Positions 25,280 to 34,059 of a stretch of 64,000 bases of DNA are shown here, piece after piece. Position 1 is the stretch's first letter, and every line of letters starts with the position of its first letter. The DNA comes from an uncultured Prevotella sp. GTDB lineage: Bacteria > Bacteroidota > Bacteroidia > Bacteroidales > Bacteroidaceae. Under the pieces are notes generated by a model that saw only the letters and a program-made list of their open reading frames with translations, searched no databases and was not told the DNA's origin. Where the stretch lies: positions 1 through 64,000 of the forward strand of contig CAKQDG010000001.1 in NCBI GenBank assembly GCA_934219025.1, in the 5' to 3' direction. The position numbers were made by a program, and so were the translations under genes.

Positions 25280-26479
25280 ATGATTATTGTACTGGCTGAC
25301 GACATTACCGGGGCTGCAGAAATTGCAGGAATTGCCCTTAGCGAAGGAAGGAACACTTTATTGACAATGAACAGACTGCCACAGAACGCCAATGGGGCAG
25401 ATGTGGTGGTAGTTGCCACCGATATACGTTCGGGAGACAGTTCCAACGCAAAAAAAGAAACGGAGCGTCTCTGCCATGAAATACATGAGATGAAAATAAA
25501 CAGCAAGGAGAATATCGAGATTTTCAAAAAAACAGACTCGGTGTTGAGAGGACACATCAGCACCGAGCTTCTGTCGCTGACTGAAGGTCTGGGGGTCAAG
25601 CGCTCTTTGCTCGTCGCACAAAATCCGTCGAAAGGGAGAGTGATAAGAAACGGAATATATTATGTAGACGACATACCGCTGGATGAAACTATGTTTCGCA
25701 AAGACCCGGAATTTCCGGCATTATCGTCAAAGGCATGCGAACTGGTGGGTAAAAACTGCTGCAGGTCATTGGCTTTGGGTGAAGAATATGTGGATGAGGC
25801 TGACGGTATAATCCTTATTGCAGATGCTGCAAACATTGCCGACATTGAAGATCTTGCAAAAAATGTTCACGAGAAGACCCTTGCTGCCGGCGGAGCGGAT
25901 TTCTTCAGAGAATTTCTAAAGCAAAAGTACTGTTCCCCTACCCTTTCAGAAAATGGCAAAGAAAAAGCCAGGGAGGTTCATGACAGTGTGGAGATAAAGG
26001 GCTTAAGCGATATAGCCACGGCAGGCAAAAAAATTCTTGTGGTATGCGGAAGCACGCAGAGCAAATCTATTGTAGATACTGCATTAATGCGAAAAAGGCA
26101 CGCCATTGAACAAGGTATTCCCGATAATATTTTTGAGGGAGCAGATCCAAAAGTATGGATAGACTCTGTTTCTGACAACTATCTAAATGCACAAGCGTAT
26201 ATTCTTCGAGTTGGCGAACATAATGTAAAGGGAGCAGAATATGCCAGGCGCATAAGAAATGTGATGGCCATGGCTGCAAAAGAAATGACAAGAAAAGCAA
26301 TGCCCCACTTTCTTGTTATCGAAGGCGGGGCAACAGCTTTTTCCGTATTGGAAAGAATTGGATGGACTTCGTTCACCGTGGCAAGAGAATATGCACCGGG
26401 AGTTGTTGGCATGATGCACGGCAAAACCGAAGTTATACTAAAACCTGGCAGCTACCCATGGGGTAAACTGTTTGATTGA
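25280..26479 (+). CDS. DUF1537 four-carbon acid sugar kinase
   Basis: A 399-residue kinase of the DUF1537 family. The N-terminal substrate domain starts 'VLADDITGAAEIAGIAL', with 'FKKTDSVLRGH' near 95. The C-terminal nucleotide-binding domain has 'VCGSTQSK', 'GGATAFSVLERIG' and 'KTEVILKPGSYPWG'. Characterised members phosphorylate D-threonate, D-erythronate or related 3-keto acids at O4. Paired with the PdxA-like gene it matches the D-threonate type route, since no LtnD-type dehydrogenase or OtnC aldolase is visible. It is the last gene of the operon. The stop is 43 bp from the convergent mnmA stop, with no obvious terminator between. Confidence 0.9.
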   Translation: MIIVLADDITGAAEIAGIALSEGRNTLLTMNRLPQNANGADVVVVATDIRSGDSSNAKKETERLCHEIHEMKINSKENIEIFKKTDSVLRGHISTELLSLTEGLGVKRSLLVAQNPSKGRVIRNGIYYVDDIPLDETMFRKDPEFPALSSKACELVGKNCCRSLALGEEYVDEADGIILIADAANIADIEDLAKNVHEKTLAAGGADFFREFLKQKYCSPTLSENGKEKAREVHDSVEIKGLSDIATAGKKILVVCGSTQSKSIVDTALMRKRHAIEQGIPDNIFEGADPKVWIDSVSDNYLNAQAYILRVGEHNVKGAEYARRIRNVMAMAAKEMTRKAMPHFLVIEGGATAFSVLERIGWTSFTVAREYAPGVVGMMHGKTEVILKPGSYPWGKLFD

Positions 26480-26522
26480 CGTGTAGAAATCTATGCTGAT
26501 TTTTTTTCTTTTCTTGATTGTG

Positions 26523-27602
26523 TCAAATACTAATTTCGCCACTACCGTAACAACGATGGTGATTTTCGTCGTAGACTACACAGAACTGTCCCGGTGCAAC
26601 TCCATGTATTGACTCTTCAGCATGAATAACATAATGGCGATTGTCTATTTTCTCTATAATTGCAGGATGATATTCTGGAGTGTGGCGAATCTTGAAAGTT
26701 ACCCTTTTCATATCAACCTCACGCGTAAGAAAATGAAAATCCAACACCGGAAAATCCTTTTTATATGCAGTCTGCGGATCATAGCCATGGCTAACGTACA
26801 AGATATTCCGTTCAACGTCTTTCTTGACCACAAACCATGGTCCGCCACCAAAGCCAAGTCCCTTTCTCTGTCCTATCGTGTGATACCACAAGCCACGGTG
26901 CTTACCAATCTCCCTGCCGGTTTCCAATTCCACTACATCTCCAGGATTATCGCCAAGATAGCGGCGGATATAATCGTTGTAGTTTATTTGGCCAAGAAAA
27001 CAGATACCCTGACTATCTTTTCTTTTAGCGTTTACAAGATGCTCTCGCTCTGCAATTTTCCTAACCTCATCTTTTTGGAAATGACCTATTGGAAAGATTG
27101 CCTTCTTCAACTGCCAAGAGTAAATCTGTGCAAGGAAGTCTGTTTGGTCTTTCACCGGATCTGGACTCGTCGTTAGCCACTTTTCGCCGTTTTCGTCAAT
27201 TTCTGTCTGTGCATAATGCCCTGTGGCAATAAGGTCATAATTGTGTCCCATCTTCTCATGAAAGGCACCAAACTTGATAAGTCTGTTGCACATCACATCA
27301 GGATTAGGAGTAAAGCCTGCTTTCACCTTCTCCATAGTATAGCGTGTTACTTCGTCCCAGTATTCCCTATGGCAATCCACCACTTGCAAACTGCAGCCAT
27401 ACTTGTGGGCCACAGCCGTAGCCATTTCTAGATCTTCCTCAGAAGAGCAGTCCCATTCCTCCTTTTCCTCCGGGCCTATCTTTATATAAAAACAATCAGG
27501 ATGCAGTCCTTTTTCCACGAGTTCGTATACTACGACAGAACTGTCTACTCCCCCTGAGAGCAACACAGCGATTTTTTTGTTTATCAGTTCTTCGGTATTC
27601 AT
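26523..27602 (-). CDS. mnmA: tRNA-specific 2-thiouridylase MnmA
   Basis: A 359-residue enzyme that thiolates U34 of tRNA-Lys, -Glu and -Gln. The PP-loop 'LSGGVDSS' is at ~15-22, and the catalytic cysteines are Cys105 in 'PDVMCNRLIKF' and Cys201 in 'SQGICFLG'. The central domain includes 'HTIGQRKGLGFGGGPW' and the C-terminal barrel ends 'CYGSGEISI'. I use the ATG at 27602, 20 bp after maf; a TTG at 27617 in frame is possible but less likely. It forms a unit with maf and the FadL-like gene upstream. Confidence 0.96.
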   Translation of the reverse strand: MNTEELINKKIAVLLSGGVDSSVVVYELVEKGLHPDCFYIKIGPEEKEEWDCSSEEDLEMATAVAHKYGCSLQVVDCHREYWDEVTRYTMEKVKAGFTPNPDVMCNRLIKFGAFHEKMGHNYDLIATGHYAQTEIDENGEKWLTTSPDPVKDQTDFLAQIYSWQLKKAIFPIGHFQKDEVRKIAEREHLVNAKRKDSQGICFLGQINYNDYIRRYLGDNPGDVVELETGREIGKHRGLWYHTIGQRKGLGFGGGPWFVVKKDVERNILYVSHGYDPQTAYKKDFPVLDFHFLTREVDMKRVTFKIRHTPEYHPAIIEKIDNRHYVIHAEESIHGVAPGQFCVVYDENHHRCYGSGEISI

Positions 27603-27622
27603 CGTCAAGCAATTCAATACTT

Positions 27623-28201
27623 TTATTTTTTCATTTTAGTTAGCATATCATAAATTCTCTGCACCGGAAGTCCCATCACGTTAAAGTAGCTACCTTCAAG
27701 AGCCGTTACTCCGATATAGCCTATCCACTCCTGTATGCCGTATGCTCCAGCTTTGTCGTAGGGTTTATATTTGTCTATATAATAATAGATTTCATCATCC
27801 GAAAGTTTTTTGAAAGTAACATCTGTCGTTACGTGAAAGCTGGTTTTCTGCTTGCATGTAGCGATACAAACACCTGTAGTTACTTGATGTGTCTTTCCAC
27901 TGAGCAATCTGAGCATATTGTAAGCCTCGGCAGCATCTTTCGGCTTGCCAAGGATTCTGTTCTGGCAAATCACAACGGTGTCAGCAGTAATCACAAGCGT
28001 ATTGTCGACAAGAAGGTCTGTATATGCAGACATCTTCTCTTCGGCAATATATTGAGCAACTTCATGAGGGCTAAGATTATCAGGATAATCCTCGCTGACA
28101 CCTTTTCTGACTAAAACCCGGAAGTGGAGGTCCAAGCCTGCAAGTAGTTCCTTACGGCGAGGACTTCCACTTCCGAGTATAATATTGTATTGTTCTAACA
28201 T
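27623..28201 (-). CDS. maf: Maf-family nucleoside triphosphate pyrophosphatase
   Basis: A 192-residue house-cleaning pyrophosphatase that hydrolyses non-canonical nucleotides or dTTP/UTP to monophosphates. The N-terminal 'LGSGSPRRKELL' carries the conserved S-x-S-P-R-R phosphate-binding motif. 'VITADTVV' holds the catalytic acidic residue, and 'DKAGAYGIQEW' matches the conserved C-terminal KAGAYGIQ motif. Length is typical. It lies 14 bp after the FadL-like gene and 20 bp before mnmA, so the three are probably co-transcribed. Confidence 0.95.
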   Translation of the reverse strand: MLEQYNIILGSGSPRRKELLAGLDLHFRVLVRKGVSEDYPDNLSPHEVAQYIAEEKMSAYTDLLVDNTLVITADTVVICQNRILGKPKDAAEAYNMLRLLSGKTHQVTTGVCIATCKQKTSFHVTTDVTFKKLSDDEIYYYIDKYKPYDKAGAYGIQEWIGYIGVTALEGSYFNVMGLPVQRIYDMLTKMKK

Positions 28202-28215
28202 TCTTTCTGATTCTC

Positions 28216-29814
28216 TTAGAAATGATAGCCAAGTGTAAATAGAACCTGATGGCGCTTGTTGTTTACATCAACTGCATCGCATATGTTCTCGTTGGCTTTC
28301 AGTGCCTGGTCGTCTACGAAATACTCCGTGAAGGCATGGAAGCGTCCTTTCTGCACATTATACTGATAAGCCAGGTCAAACGAGAATTTGTCTACTGTGT
28401 ATCCTATACCGCAAGTGATGCGGTTTGTAGCCTTCCAGTTCGTATAGTCGGTTGTCGAAGCATAATATGAACCAGGAGAGTCGAGATACGAATTCTTATA
28501 ACCCGTTTCCTTATACATCGGCGACACATAATTATAGCCAAGTCTGATGGCAAGGTTGTCCTCCGGTTTCAGTTCCAGACCAAGTTTCAGAGTGCTTACG
28601 CCTTTCAGAGTATTCTCTGTATGGCGGTTCATCTCTCTGTCGGAGCTACTGTTTGTATAATAAGTATCATAATACCAGTCGTAACTGTCGCCATCATTGA
28701 TTCGCGAATCAAGAGAACTGTAATCAGCATATTCGTAGCCGGCACCAACAGCAAGATAGTTTCCAAATGTGGTGCCTACACTTAGTCCAAACTTCCATGG
28801 GGTATATAGTTTGAAATCGTAAGACTCACCTATATCATACCCGTTTCTCGTGCCATAGGCTTCATTCAGGTGTGAGTTGTCAATGGTGGAATAATTCGAA
28901 GTTGTGAGATCATACCATATAGGAGTTGCAACCGACAGTCCGAAACGGAACGGAGAATCCTCTACAGGGCGGATGATGACACCGGCTTTTACATCAAATC
29001 CCGTGCCTGTTATTTTCCTATTGTCTGTCAGGAGCGTGGAACCGATAGAAGCATCGTTGTTGTCTACCAGGTTTTCCGCATATTCACTGTATCCCCTGTA
29101 GTGCACATCATGTATACCTACAGTAAGACCGAGATAAACACGGTCGTTGATATTTCCGCTCAAGTTGAAATCATACGTACCGATGTAGCCTGTGTGTGCC
29201 CTGTCGAACATAAAGCCAGAAGCACCAAGGTAGCCATCTATCACCCCCGGTGATCCTGCAACGGGCAAGAGAGCATTGGCATATAAATAGTCTACTTGAG
29301 TGCAAGAATTTGTATTTCCATTGTATCCACCAGATTTTTCAAGCAAGTCGAATGCACCATCCTGGCTTTTCAGATAAGTTGCCTTGTTCTGCGAAGAATT
29401 ATTGTTCAACTTTCCTGCTGCCGACAGTATATAGTCAAAGTTTTTACTCTTATGATAGTTGAAGGCAATGTTCAAGAACGACTTGTTGCCAACACGCTTA
29501 GAGTAAACAAATCCTATCTGATCGAAGCTCATATTTGTCTTGTGTCCGTTTGCAAAGCTCTTGCCATCCTGCTGTGTTACAAAACCGAAAGAAAGATTTG
29601 CCGTGGAATGGCGGAAGAGTCCGATACCCGCCGGATTGGTAGAAATTGTGGAGATGTCAGCACCCAGAGCATCCATCGCTCCACCCATACCTACATAACG
29701 AGCCGTTCCGTTAAGGTCTTGACTTGCAAGTTTTGCATTTTCATATGTTTCCTGTGCGCTGGCAGAGGCTGACGCTATCAGCGCAACAGCTGAAAATAGA
29801 ACTATCTTATTCAT
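28216..29814 (-). CDS. OmpP1/FadL-type outer-membrane transport protein
   Basis: A 532-residue outer-membrane beta-barrel with signal peptide 'MNKIVLFSAVALIASASASA'. The N-terminal region 'ARYVGMGGAMDALGADISTISTNPAGIGLFR' is the classic FadL/OmpP1 N-x-A-G-I/L plug motif. Many aromatic alternating strands follow, and the protein ends in Phe ('LFTLGYHF'), as expected for BAM substrates. FadL proteins pass hydrophobic compounds; the natural ligand here is unknown. The gene leads the maf-mnmA unit. An imperfect 18-bp duplication lies upstream (29845-29880). Confidence 0.9.
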   Translation of the reverse strand: MNKIVLFSAVALIASASASAQETYENAKLASQDLNGTARYVGMGGAMDALGADISTISTNPAGIGLFRHSTANLSFGFVTQQDGKSFANGHKTNMSFDQIGFVYSKRVGNKSFLNIAFNYHKSKNFDYILSAAGKLNNNSSQNKATYLKSQDGAFDLLEKSGGYNGNTNSCTQVDYLYANALLPVAGSPGVIDGYLGASGFMFDRAHTGYIGTYDFNLSGNINDRVYLGLTVGIHDVHYRGYSEYAENLVDNNDASIGSTLLTDNRKITGTGFDVKAGVIIRPVEDSPFRFGLSVATPIWYDLTTSNYSTIDNSHLNEAYGTRNGYDIGESYDFKLYTPWKFGLSVGTTFGNYLAVGAGYEYADYSSLDSRINDGDSYDWYYDTYYTNSSSDREMNRHTENTLKGVSTLKLGLELKPEDNLAIRLGYNYVSPMYKETGYKNSYLDSPGSYYASTTDYTNWKATNRITCGIGYTVDKFSFDLAYQYNVQKGRFHAFTEYFVDDQALKANENICDAVDVNNKRHQVLFTLGYHF

Positions 29815-29844
29815 TGTTTTTTCGTTTTTTTGTTAGTTAATTAT

Positions 29845-29880
29845 TTGGAGTAATAAGACTAATGGGAGTAATATGACTGA
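29845..29880. repeat. Two imperfect 18-bp direct repeats upstream of the FadL-like gene
   Basis: Units of the form TKGGAGTAATAWGACTRA are adjacent at 29845-29862 and 29863-29880. No TAnnTTTG promoter is visible in this 118-bp gap, so the repeats may mark the regulatory region. Confidence 0.5.
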
Positions 29881-29932
29881 TATAACAGGAATACTAAAAG
29901 CCCTAATCCTTAATCTCTATAATCATGAAATT

Positions 29933-30970
29933 CTATCTACGTCCTCCCACATGGCCACCACCGGAGCGTCCGCCGCCGCTAAAGCCGCCACCTCGGCTAC
30001 CGCCACCGAAACTTGAACCACTGCTAAAGCCACCGCCACGGTTGAACGAACTACTTTCAAAAGAAGAGTTGTTGCGATATGACGAAGACTGGTTGAAGTC
30101 GTTGCGTCTGAACTCGTCACTAACGCGCTGCTGCGTGAAAGAGTCATTGTTGCGTCTGTAATTTGAGAAGTCGGAACTTCTTCTTGTCGACTGACGGTTG
30201 TAAGCATCGGTGTTTCTGCTGCTCGTGCTGTTGCTGCCGCGATAGGATGACAGTCCGTTATTGCGCAAGCCTGTATCAACACCTCCACGACGACTTGTGT
30301 CTATACCTCCTCGTCTGCCGTTGTCTACCCATCCGTGGTTTGCAGTGCCCGTTACTCCACCGGGATTATGAGGATGGTAAACTACTGTAGCCCCCCAATA
30401 AGGGTGTCCCCATCCATAGTCATAAAACCATGGATCATACCATCCGGCATAGTCGTAATACCACGGATTATACCATCCGCCATAATATCCATAATACCCA
30501 TAACGCCATGGTCTGCCCCAGGTGTAACTATAATATGGTCCGTAATAGCCGTAGTATGAACGATACCATGGATCATCGAAGAACCAAGGATCGTAAGCCC
30601 AGAAGAAATCGTCGTCGAATCTGTGCAGACGGCGATAGTAGGAATAATCGTCGTCTTCATTATATCCGTCATATTTCCCGAAATTTCTGTCAGCCTTACT
30701 TTTTACATAAACAGAATCAGGAACATTTCCACTGAAGTCTATCACGTCTGATGTTGAATCACCGATACTCTGATAGTAACTGTTGAAGTTCCTACGGTTA
30801 TATTCGTCTACGTCACGGTTTATGCCGCTATAATATACAGGACACTTGTTCAACTTTTCGGTTTTACTTTCAGCCTTGTCCTTCTTAGGCGAGAAATACA
30901 TGTCGTCTTGAGCATTTGTCACAAACGGCATCATACCAACCATCAATGTCAAAAGAACAAACTTTTTCAT
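29933..30970 (-). CDS. Secreted Tyr/Trp/Gly-rich low-complexity protein
   Basis: This 345-residue exported protein has a signal peptide ('MKKFVLLTLMVGMMPFVTNA'; the start is the ATG at 30970). Residues ~125-205 are extremely rich in Tyr, Trp, Gly and Pro ('YYGYYGPYYSYTWGRPW'). Residues ~230-345 are Arg/Asn/Ser-rich and end in a Gly/Ser/Arg tail ('GGGSRGGGFSGG'). No enzyme motif is present. Similar proteins are common in Bacteroidales and have no assigned role; surface adhesion or cell-envelope association is only a guess. The reverse strand contains long artificial open frames because of the codon bias. Confidence 0.8.
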   Translation of the reverse strand: MKKFVLLTLMVGMMPFVTNAQDDMYFSPKKDKAESKTEKLNKCPVYYSGINRDVDEYNRRNFNSYYQSIGDSTSDVIDFSGNVPDSVYVKSKADRNFGKYDGYNEDDDYSYYRRLHRFDDDFFWAYDPWFFDDPWYRSYYGYYGPYYSYTWGRPWRYGYYGYYGGWYNPWYYDYAGWYDPWFYDYGWGHPYWGATVVYHPHNPGGVTGTANHGWVDNGRRGGIDTSRRGGVDTGLRNNGLSSYRGSNSTSSRNTDAYNRQSTRRSSDFSNYRRNNDSFTQQRVSDEFRRNDFNQSSSYRNNSSFESSSFNRGGGFSSGSSFGGGSRGGGFSGGGRSGGGHVGGRR

Positions 30971-31038
30971 ATTCTTGTCTCCTTGTTTTTTATAATCCAA
31001 ACAAATCTGTGGAAGAGTCTAATTGCTTATCCACAATG

Positions 31039-31046
31039 CAAAATTA
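31039..31046 (-). promoter_or_regulatory. -7 promoter element (TAATTTTG) of the Tyr/Trp/Gly-rich gene
   Basis: TAATTTTG on the minus strand, 68 bp before the ATG at 30970. A TTTG lies 15 bp further upstream, closer than the usual 19-21. Confidence 0.5.
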
Positions 31047-31111
31047 TCATTCTTTTATATGCAAAAATACGGAAAAACCCTATAACGCGATAGGTTTTCC
31101 CCTATTTTTTT

Positions 31112-31119
31112 TATATTTG
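31112..31119 (+). promoter_or_regulatory. -7 promoter element (TATATTTG) for prmA
   Basis: TATATTTG lies 19 bp before the prmA ATG, which predicts a very short leader. No -33 TTTG is evident. Confidence 0.55.
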
Positions 31120-31138
31120 CAACTAAATAAAACATAAG

Positions 31139-32020
31139 ATGAAGTATTTTAAAACAAAATTTCTAATAAAAAGCTCAGATGGCAGCATCCTCAGCAAGGA
31201 AATGCTCAACACAGCAAGAGAGTTGTGTGCAGCCCTTGCCGGTTATGCTGGATATGAATCGTTTGAAGATTCTGACAATGGAATTGACGGGTATGTGCAG
31301 CAGAATTTGCTCGACAAAGACACTCTTGAGACATCGTTCACGGAATTTCCTATTGAAGGAGTAACCGTGGAATATTCCACCAGTGAAGCGGAAGACAAGA
31401 ACTGGAACGAAGCATGGGAAAAAGAAGGTTTTAGTCCCATCATTATCAGAAACAAATGCCGTATCCACGACATATACCATCCTGTAGAGAAGAACGACGA
31501 GTTTGCTGTGGATATCGAGATTGACGCAAAACAAGCTTTCGGCACAGGCACACACAACACTACACGTATGATTGTGGGGGAGTTGCTGGATATGGACATA
31601 AAAGGCAAACGCGTGCTTGACTGCGGATGCGGAACGGGCATTCTGTCTATCGTGGCAGCAAAATGTGGCGCCGGCGAGATTACAGCATACGACATTGATG
31701 AATGGAGCGTGGACAACACACGCCACAATGCTGCAATAAACAATGTTAACAATATAGACGTGATGCTTGGTGATGTAAATATAATTAAGGGAATAGAAGT
31801 AAAGTATGACATTGTTCTTGCAAATATAAACCGAAACATTTTGCTTAACGATATGCCAGCATTAAGCCAAAAGATGAAAAGCGGAACAGTATTCATTATA
31901 AGCGGTTTCTATTCCGAGGATGTTCATGTTCTTAAAGAAAAGGCAGCCTCTTTGGGATTGGCATACGACAGTATGAATTCCTCAGAAAACTGGACTTTAC
32001 TCAAGTTCATAAAGAGTTAG
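31139..32020 (+). CDS. prmA: Ribosomal protein L11 methyltransferase
   Basis: A 293-residue SAM-dependent methyltransferase that trimethylates ribosomal protein L11. The substrate-recognition domain covers ~1-95 ('NWNEAWEKEGFSPI'), and the catalytic domain has 'AFGTGTHNTTRMIV', the SAM motif 'VLDCGCGTGILSIVAAKCG' and 'VLANINRNILL'. All three are PrmA hallmarks. It is monocistronic, with a promoter 19 bp upstream and a strong terminator 41 bp downstream. Confidence 0.96.
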   Translation: MKYFKTKFLIKSSDGSILSKEMLNTARELCAALAGYAGYESFEDSDNGIDGYVQQNLLDKDTLETSFTEFPIEGVTVEYSTSEAEDKNWNEAWEKEGFSPIIIRNKCRIHDIYHPVEKNDEFAVDIEIDAKQAFGTGTHNTTRMIVGELLDMDIKGKRVLDCGCGTGILSIVAAKCGAGEITAYDIDEWSVDNTRHNAAINNVNNIDVMLGDVNIIKGIEVKYDIVLANINRNILLNDMPALSQKMKSGTVFIISGFYSEDVHVLKEKAASLGLAYDSMNSSENWTLLKFIKS

Positions 32021-32060
32021 TTGCACAGATATAAGCAAAGATATTTTTCCTACGCATAAT

Positions 32061-32096
32061 AAAAGCCCGTACTTCCATTGAAGAGTACGGGCTTTA
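32061..32096. terminator. Bidirectional terminator after prmA
   Basis: AAAGCCCGTACT and AGTACGGGCTTT form a perfect 12-bp stem with a 10-nt loop, flanked by A and T. It also closes the bamD-rpoZ-DUF4293 unit arriving from the other side. Confidence 0.85.
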
Positions 32097-32147
32097 TTGT
32101 ATGAACAAGGCGATAGACGATAAATCAACACCTTATTATATTATATG

Positions 32148-32606
32148 TTATCTTATTCTGTCGGCTGCCCTTATCAAGGCTTCGTCAGATTTTACCCCAT
32201 TTCGAGCCATGACAACCAGAATCAAGGCTACAAGCGGAAGTACAGCTGCAAACTTTAAACCAAAGGCAGAGTCAGCTACGGCAATATCAGTATAAGCGAA
32301 TACCACATATACTATATACCATAAGATAACAAGCAATATATTCCAGCTACAAAGCTTGATCTGCAATTTTCTGTTCTTATACAGAAATATAGTAGCGAGG
32401 GAAATGAGCGTGTCAATGAACAGGATTCCGAACAATGGTGCAACACAGAAGTCGGCAGCGCCATTACCGTCAATAATCCACAAGTTATACATAACCGCGT
32501 CTACACCCAGCTTGTCTGGATGATACACTCCAACAGGAAGCATAAGACATATCAAAGCCGCAATAGCAGCAAGCAAGAGGAATACCGACTGTTTACGCTG
32601 TATCAT
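32148..32606 (-). CDS. DUF4293 membrane protein
   Basis: A 152-residue integral membrane protein with four hydrophobic segments: 'SVFLLLAAIAALICLMLPVG', 'FGILFIDTLISLATIFLY', 'WNILLVILWYIVYVVFAY' and 'FAAVLPLVALILVVMA'. This is the Bacteroidetes family DUF4293, of unknown role. Its ATG overlaps the rpoZ stop as ATGA (32603-32606), showing translational coupling with the RNA polymerase omega gene. Confidence 0.88.
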   Translation of the reverse strand: MIQRKQSVFLLLAAIAALICLMLPVGVYHPDKLGVDAVMYNLWIIDGNGAADFCVAPLFGILFIDTLISLATIFLYKNRKLQIKLCSWNILLVILWYIVYVVFAYTDIAVADSAFGLKFAAVLPLVALILVVMARNGVKSDEALIRAADRIR

Positions 32607-32941
32607 GCCTCTTTACCATTATTGTCTGTAGATGGGTCGCGCCAATAGATGTTGCCGTCAATAAATTCCTGAGTGGCAAGCAGTGTTGGCTTCGGCAATT
32701 TTTCGTAGTACCTTGAGATTTCTATCTGTTCACGGTTTTCAAAAACCTCCTCAAGACTGTCGTTATAAGAAGCGAACTCAGCAAGTTTCTTGCTCAAATC
32801 CTGCTTGATTTCCACAGAGATTTGATTGGCACGTTTACCGATGATAGCAACACTCTCATAAATATTTCCGGTTTCATCGCAAAGATCCATGATATTACGC
32901 GTTACTGTGTTTACCGGTGCTTTTGACTTTTTATAATCCAT
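32603..32941 (-). CDS. rpoZ: RNA polymerase omega subunit, Bacteroidetes type
   Basis: A 112-residue small subunit that helps assemble RNA polymerase. The motif 'VNTVTRNIMDLCDETGNIYESVAIIGKRANQI' corresponds to the omega/Rpb6 core, in which Bacteroidetes proteins differ from the E. coli form. 'LPKPTLLATQEFIDGNIYW' is typical of the lineage. It sits between bamD (118 bp upstream) and the coupled DUF4293 gene, an arrangement common in this phylum as I recall. Confidence 0.88.
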   Translation of the reverse strand: MDYKKSKAPVNTVTRNIMDLCDETGNIYESVAIIGKRANQISVEIKQDLSKKLAEFASYNDSLEEVFENREQIEISRYYEKLPKPTLLATQEFIDGNIYWRDPSTDNNGKEA

Positions 32942-33058
32942 TTTGTTTATTAAATTATTTTGTTTGTTTTATTTTTTTTCGTTGCGACAACAGGAAAACA
33001 TTTGGCTTTTTTCCTGAAAGATCCTTAAAATATCAATTATTGAAACTTGTAAAAGGAA

Positions 33059-33886
33059 TCAGTCTTTAACATATTTCTTACACGTTGCAATATATTTCTC
33101 TGCAAGTGCCCTGTCTTTAGAATCAGGATACTCATTGATGAAACCGTAGCACTCGTCTTCGGCATCACGAAAACGGTCTATCTTCTTTGCCTCCACACTT
33201 TGCTGTGCAAGTTCAAACTTGCTCTTCATAACAAGCTTTGCAAAGTCCTCTCGCATACTCGTGTACGGATAGTCTTTCAGTGCATTTTGAGCAGTTATGA
33301 TACATGCCTCATAATTGCTGCCGCCATTGGTGCAGTTGCCGAAATAAGTTCCGAGGTTATAATACAACTGTGCGGAATACAACTCTTTCTTCACGAGCTT
33401 ATCCTGTAGTGTGAAAAGTCTATCCTGCGCCTCTTTCTTCATGCCCGCATCCTGAAACAAGTCAAGGTAGTCTTGAAACGCAGCTATGGCATTTACTGTC
33501 TGCGTCTGATCAAGACGAGGCTCAGGAGTACTCATATACAGACTTTCGCCAATGTAATATGACGCCATCTCTGCATAGATTCCTTTTGGATACGTCTTAA
33601 AGTACTTCTTGAAGTATTCGGAAGCGGTTTCATAATCCTTGCTCTTGAACTCAGCCATTGCAAGCATATACAGGCTTTCCTCAGCATTGTCGGTACCTTT
33701 TTGTATAGTAACGAGTTCCTGGAGCAATGTCGTTGCCTTTATGTATTTTCCTTTGGCATAGCACTCCTTTGCATACTCGTATTTCAAGTCATTATCCGAT
33801 GATTTGTAAACTTGATTAAATTGGTTTACACAACCGGTAAGCATCAACAAAGAGCCAGCCATTGAAACAACTATCTTCTTATTCAT
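33059..33886 (-). CDS. bamD: Outer-membrane assembly lipoprotein BamD
   Basis: A 275-residue lipoprotein with lipobox 'LTGC' at Cys19, followed by about five TPR-like helical pairs ('ECYAKGKYIKATTLLQELV', 'YLDLFQDAGMKKEAQDRL'). BamD is the essential helical component of the BAM machine that inserts beta-barrels in the outer membrane. The length and pattern agree with the YfiO/BamD family. It is transcribed divergently from uvrB, from a consensus promoter at 33912-33942. Confidence 0.92.
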   Translation of the reverse strand: MNKKIVVSMAGSLLMLTGCVNQFNQVYKSSDNDLKYEYAKECYAKGKYIKATTLLQELVTIQKGTDNAEESLYMLAMAEFKSKDYETASEYFKKYFKTYPKGIYAEMASYYIGESLYMSTPEPRLDQTQTVNAIAAFQDYLDLFQDAGMKKEAQDRLFTLQDKLVKKELYSAQLYYNLGTYFGNCTNGGSNYEACIITAQNALKDYPYTSMREDFAKLVMKSKFELAQQSVEAKKIDRFRDAEDECYGFINEYPDSKDRALAEKYIATCKKYVKD

Positions 33887-33911
33887 AAATAATTAAAATA
33901 GATTTGAGTTG

Positions 33912-33942
33912 CAAAATTACACATAAATATCTATACATCAAA
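33912..33942 (-). promoter_or_regulatory. Consensus promoter of bamD
   Basis: On the minus strand TTTG (33939-33942), 19-bp spacer, TAATTTTG (33912-33919), 26 bp before the ATG. Confidence 0.75.
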
Positions 33943-33979
33943 ATATAAATATCTTTTTTGAATATTTTTTTATATGAAA

Positions 33980-34012
33980 TTTGCCATATTAGCATCAAAT
34001 TAAGTATTTTTG
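33980..34012 (+). promoter_or_regulatory. Consensus promoter of uvrB
   Basis: TTTG (33980-33983), 21-bp spacer, TATTTTTG (34005-34012), 48 bp before the ATG. No LexA-like site was recognised. Confidence 0.72.
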
Positions 34013-34059
34013 CAAAATAAAACGGCGAAATAAAATTTTCTCATTCTGCAAAATTATTA

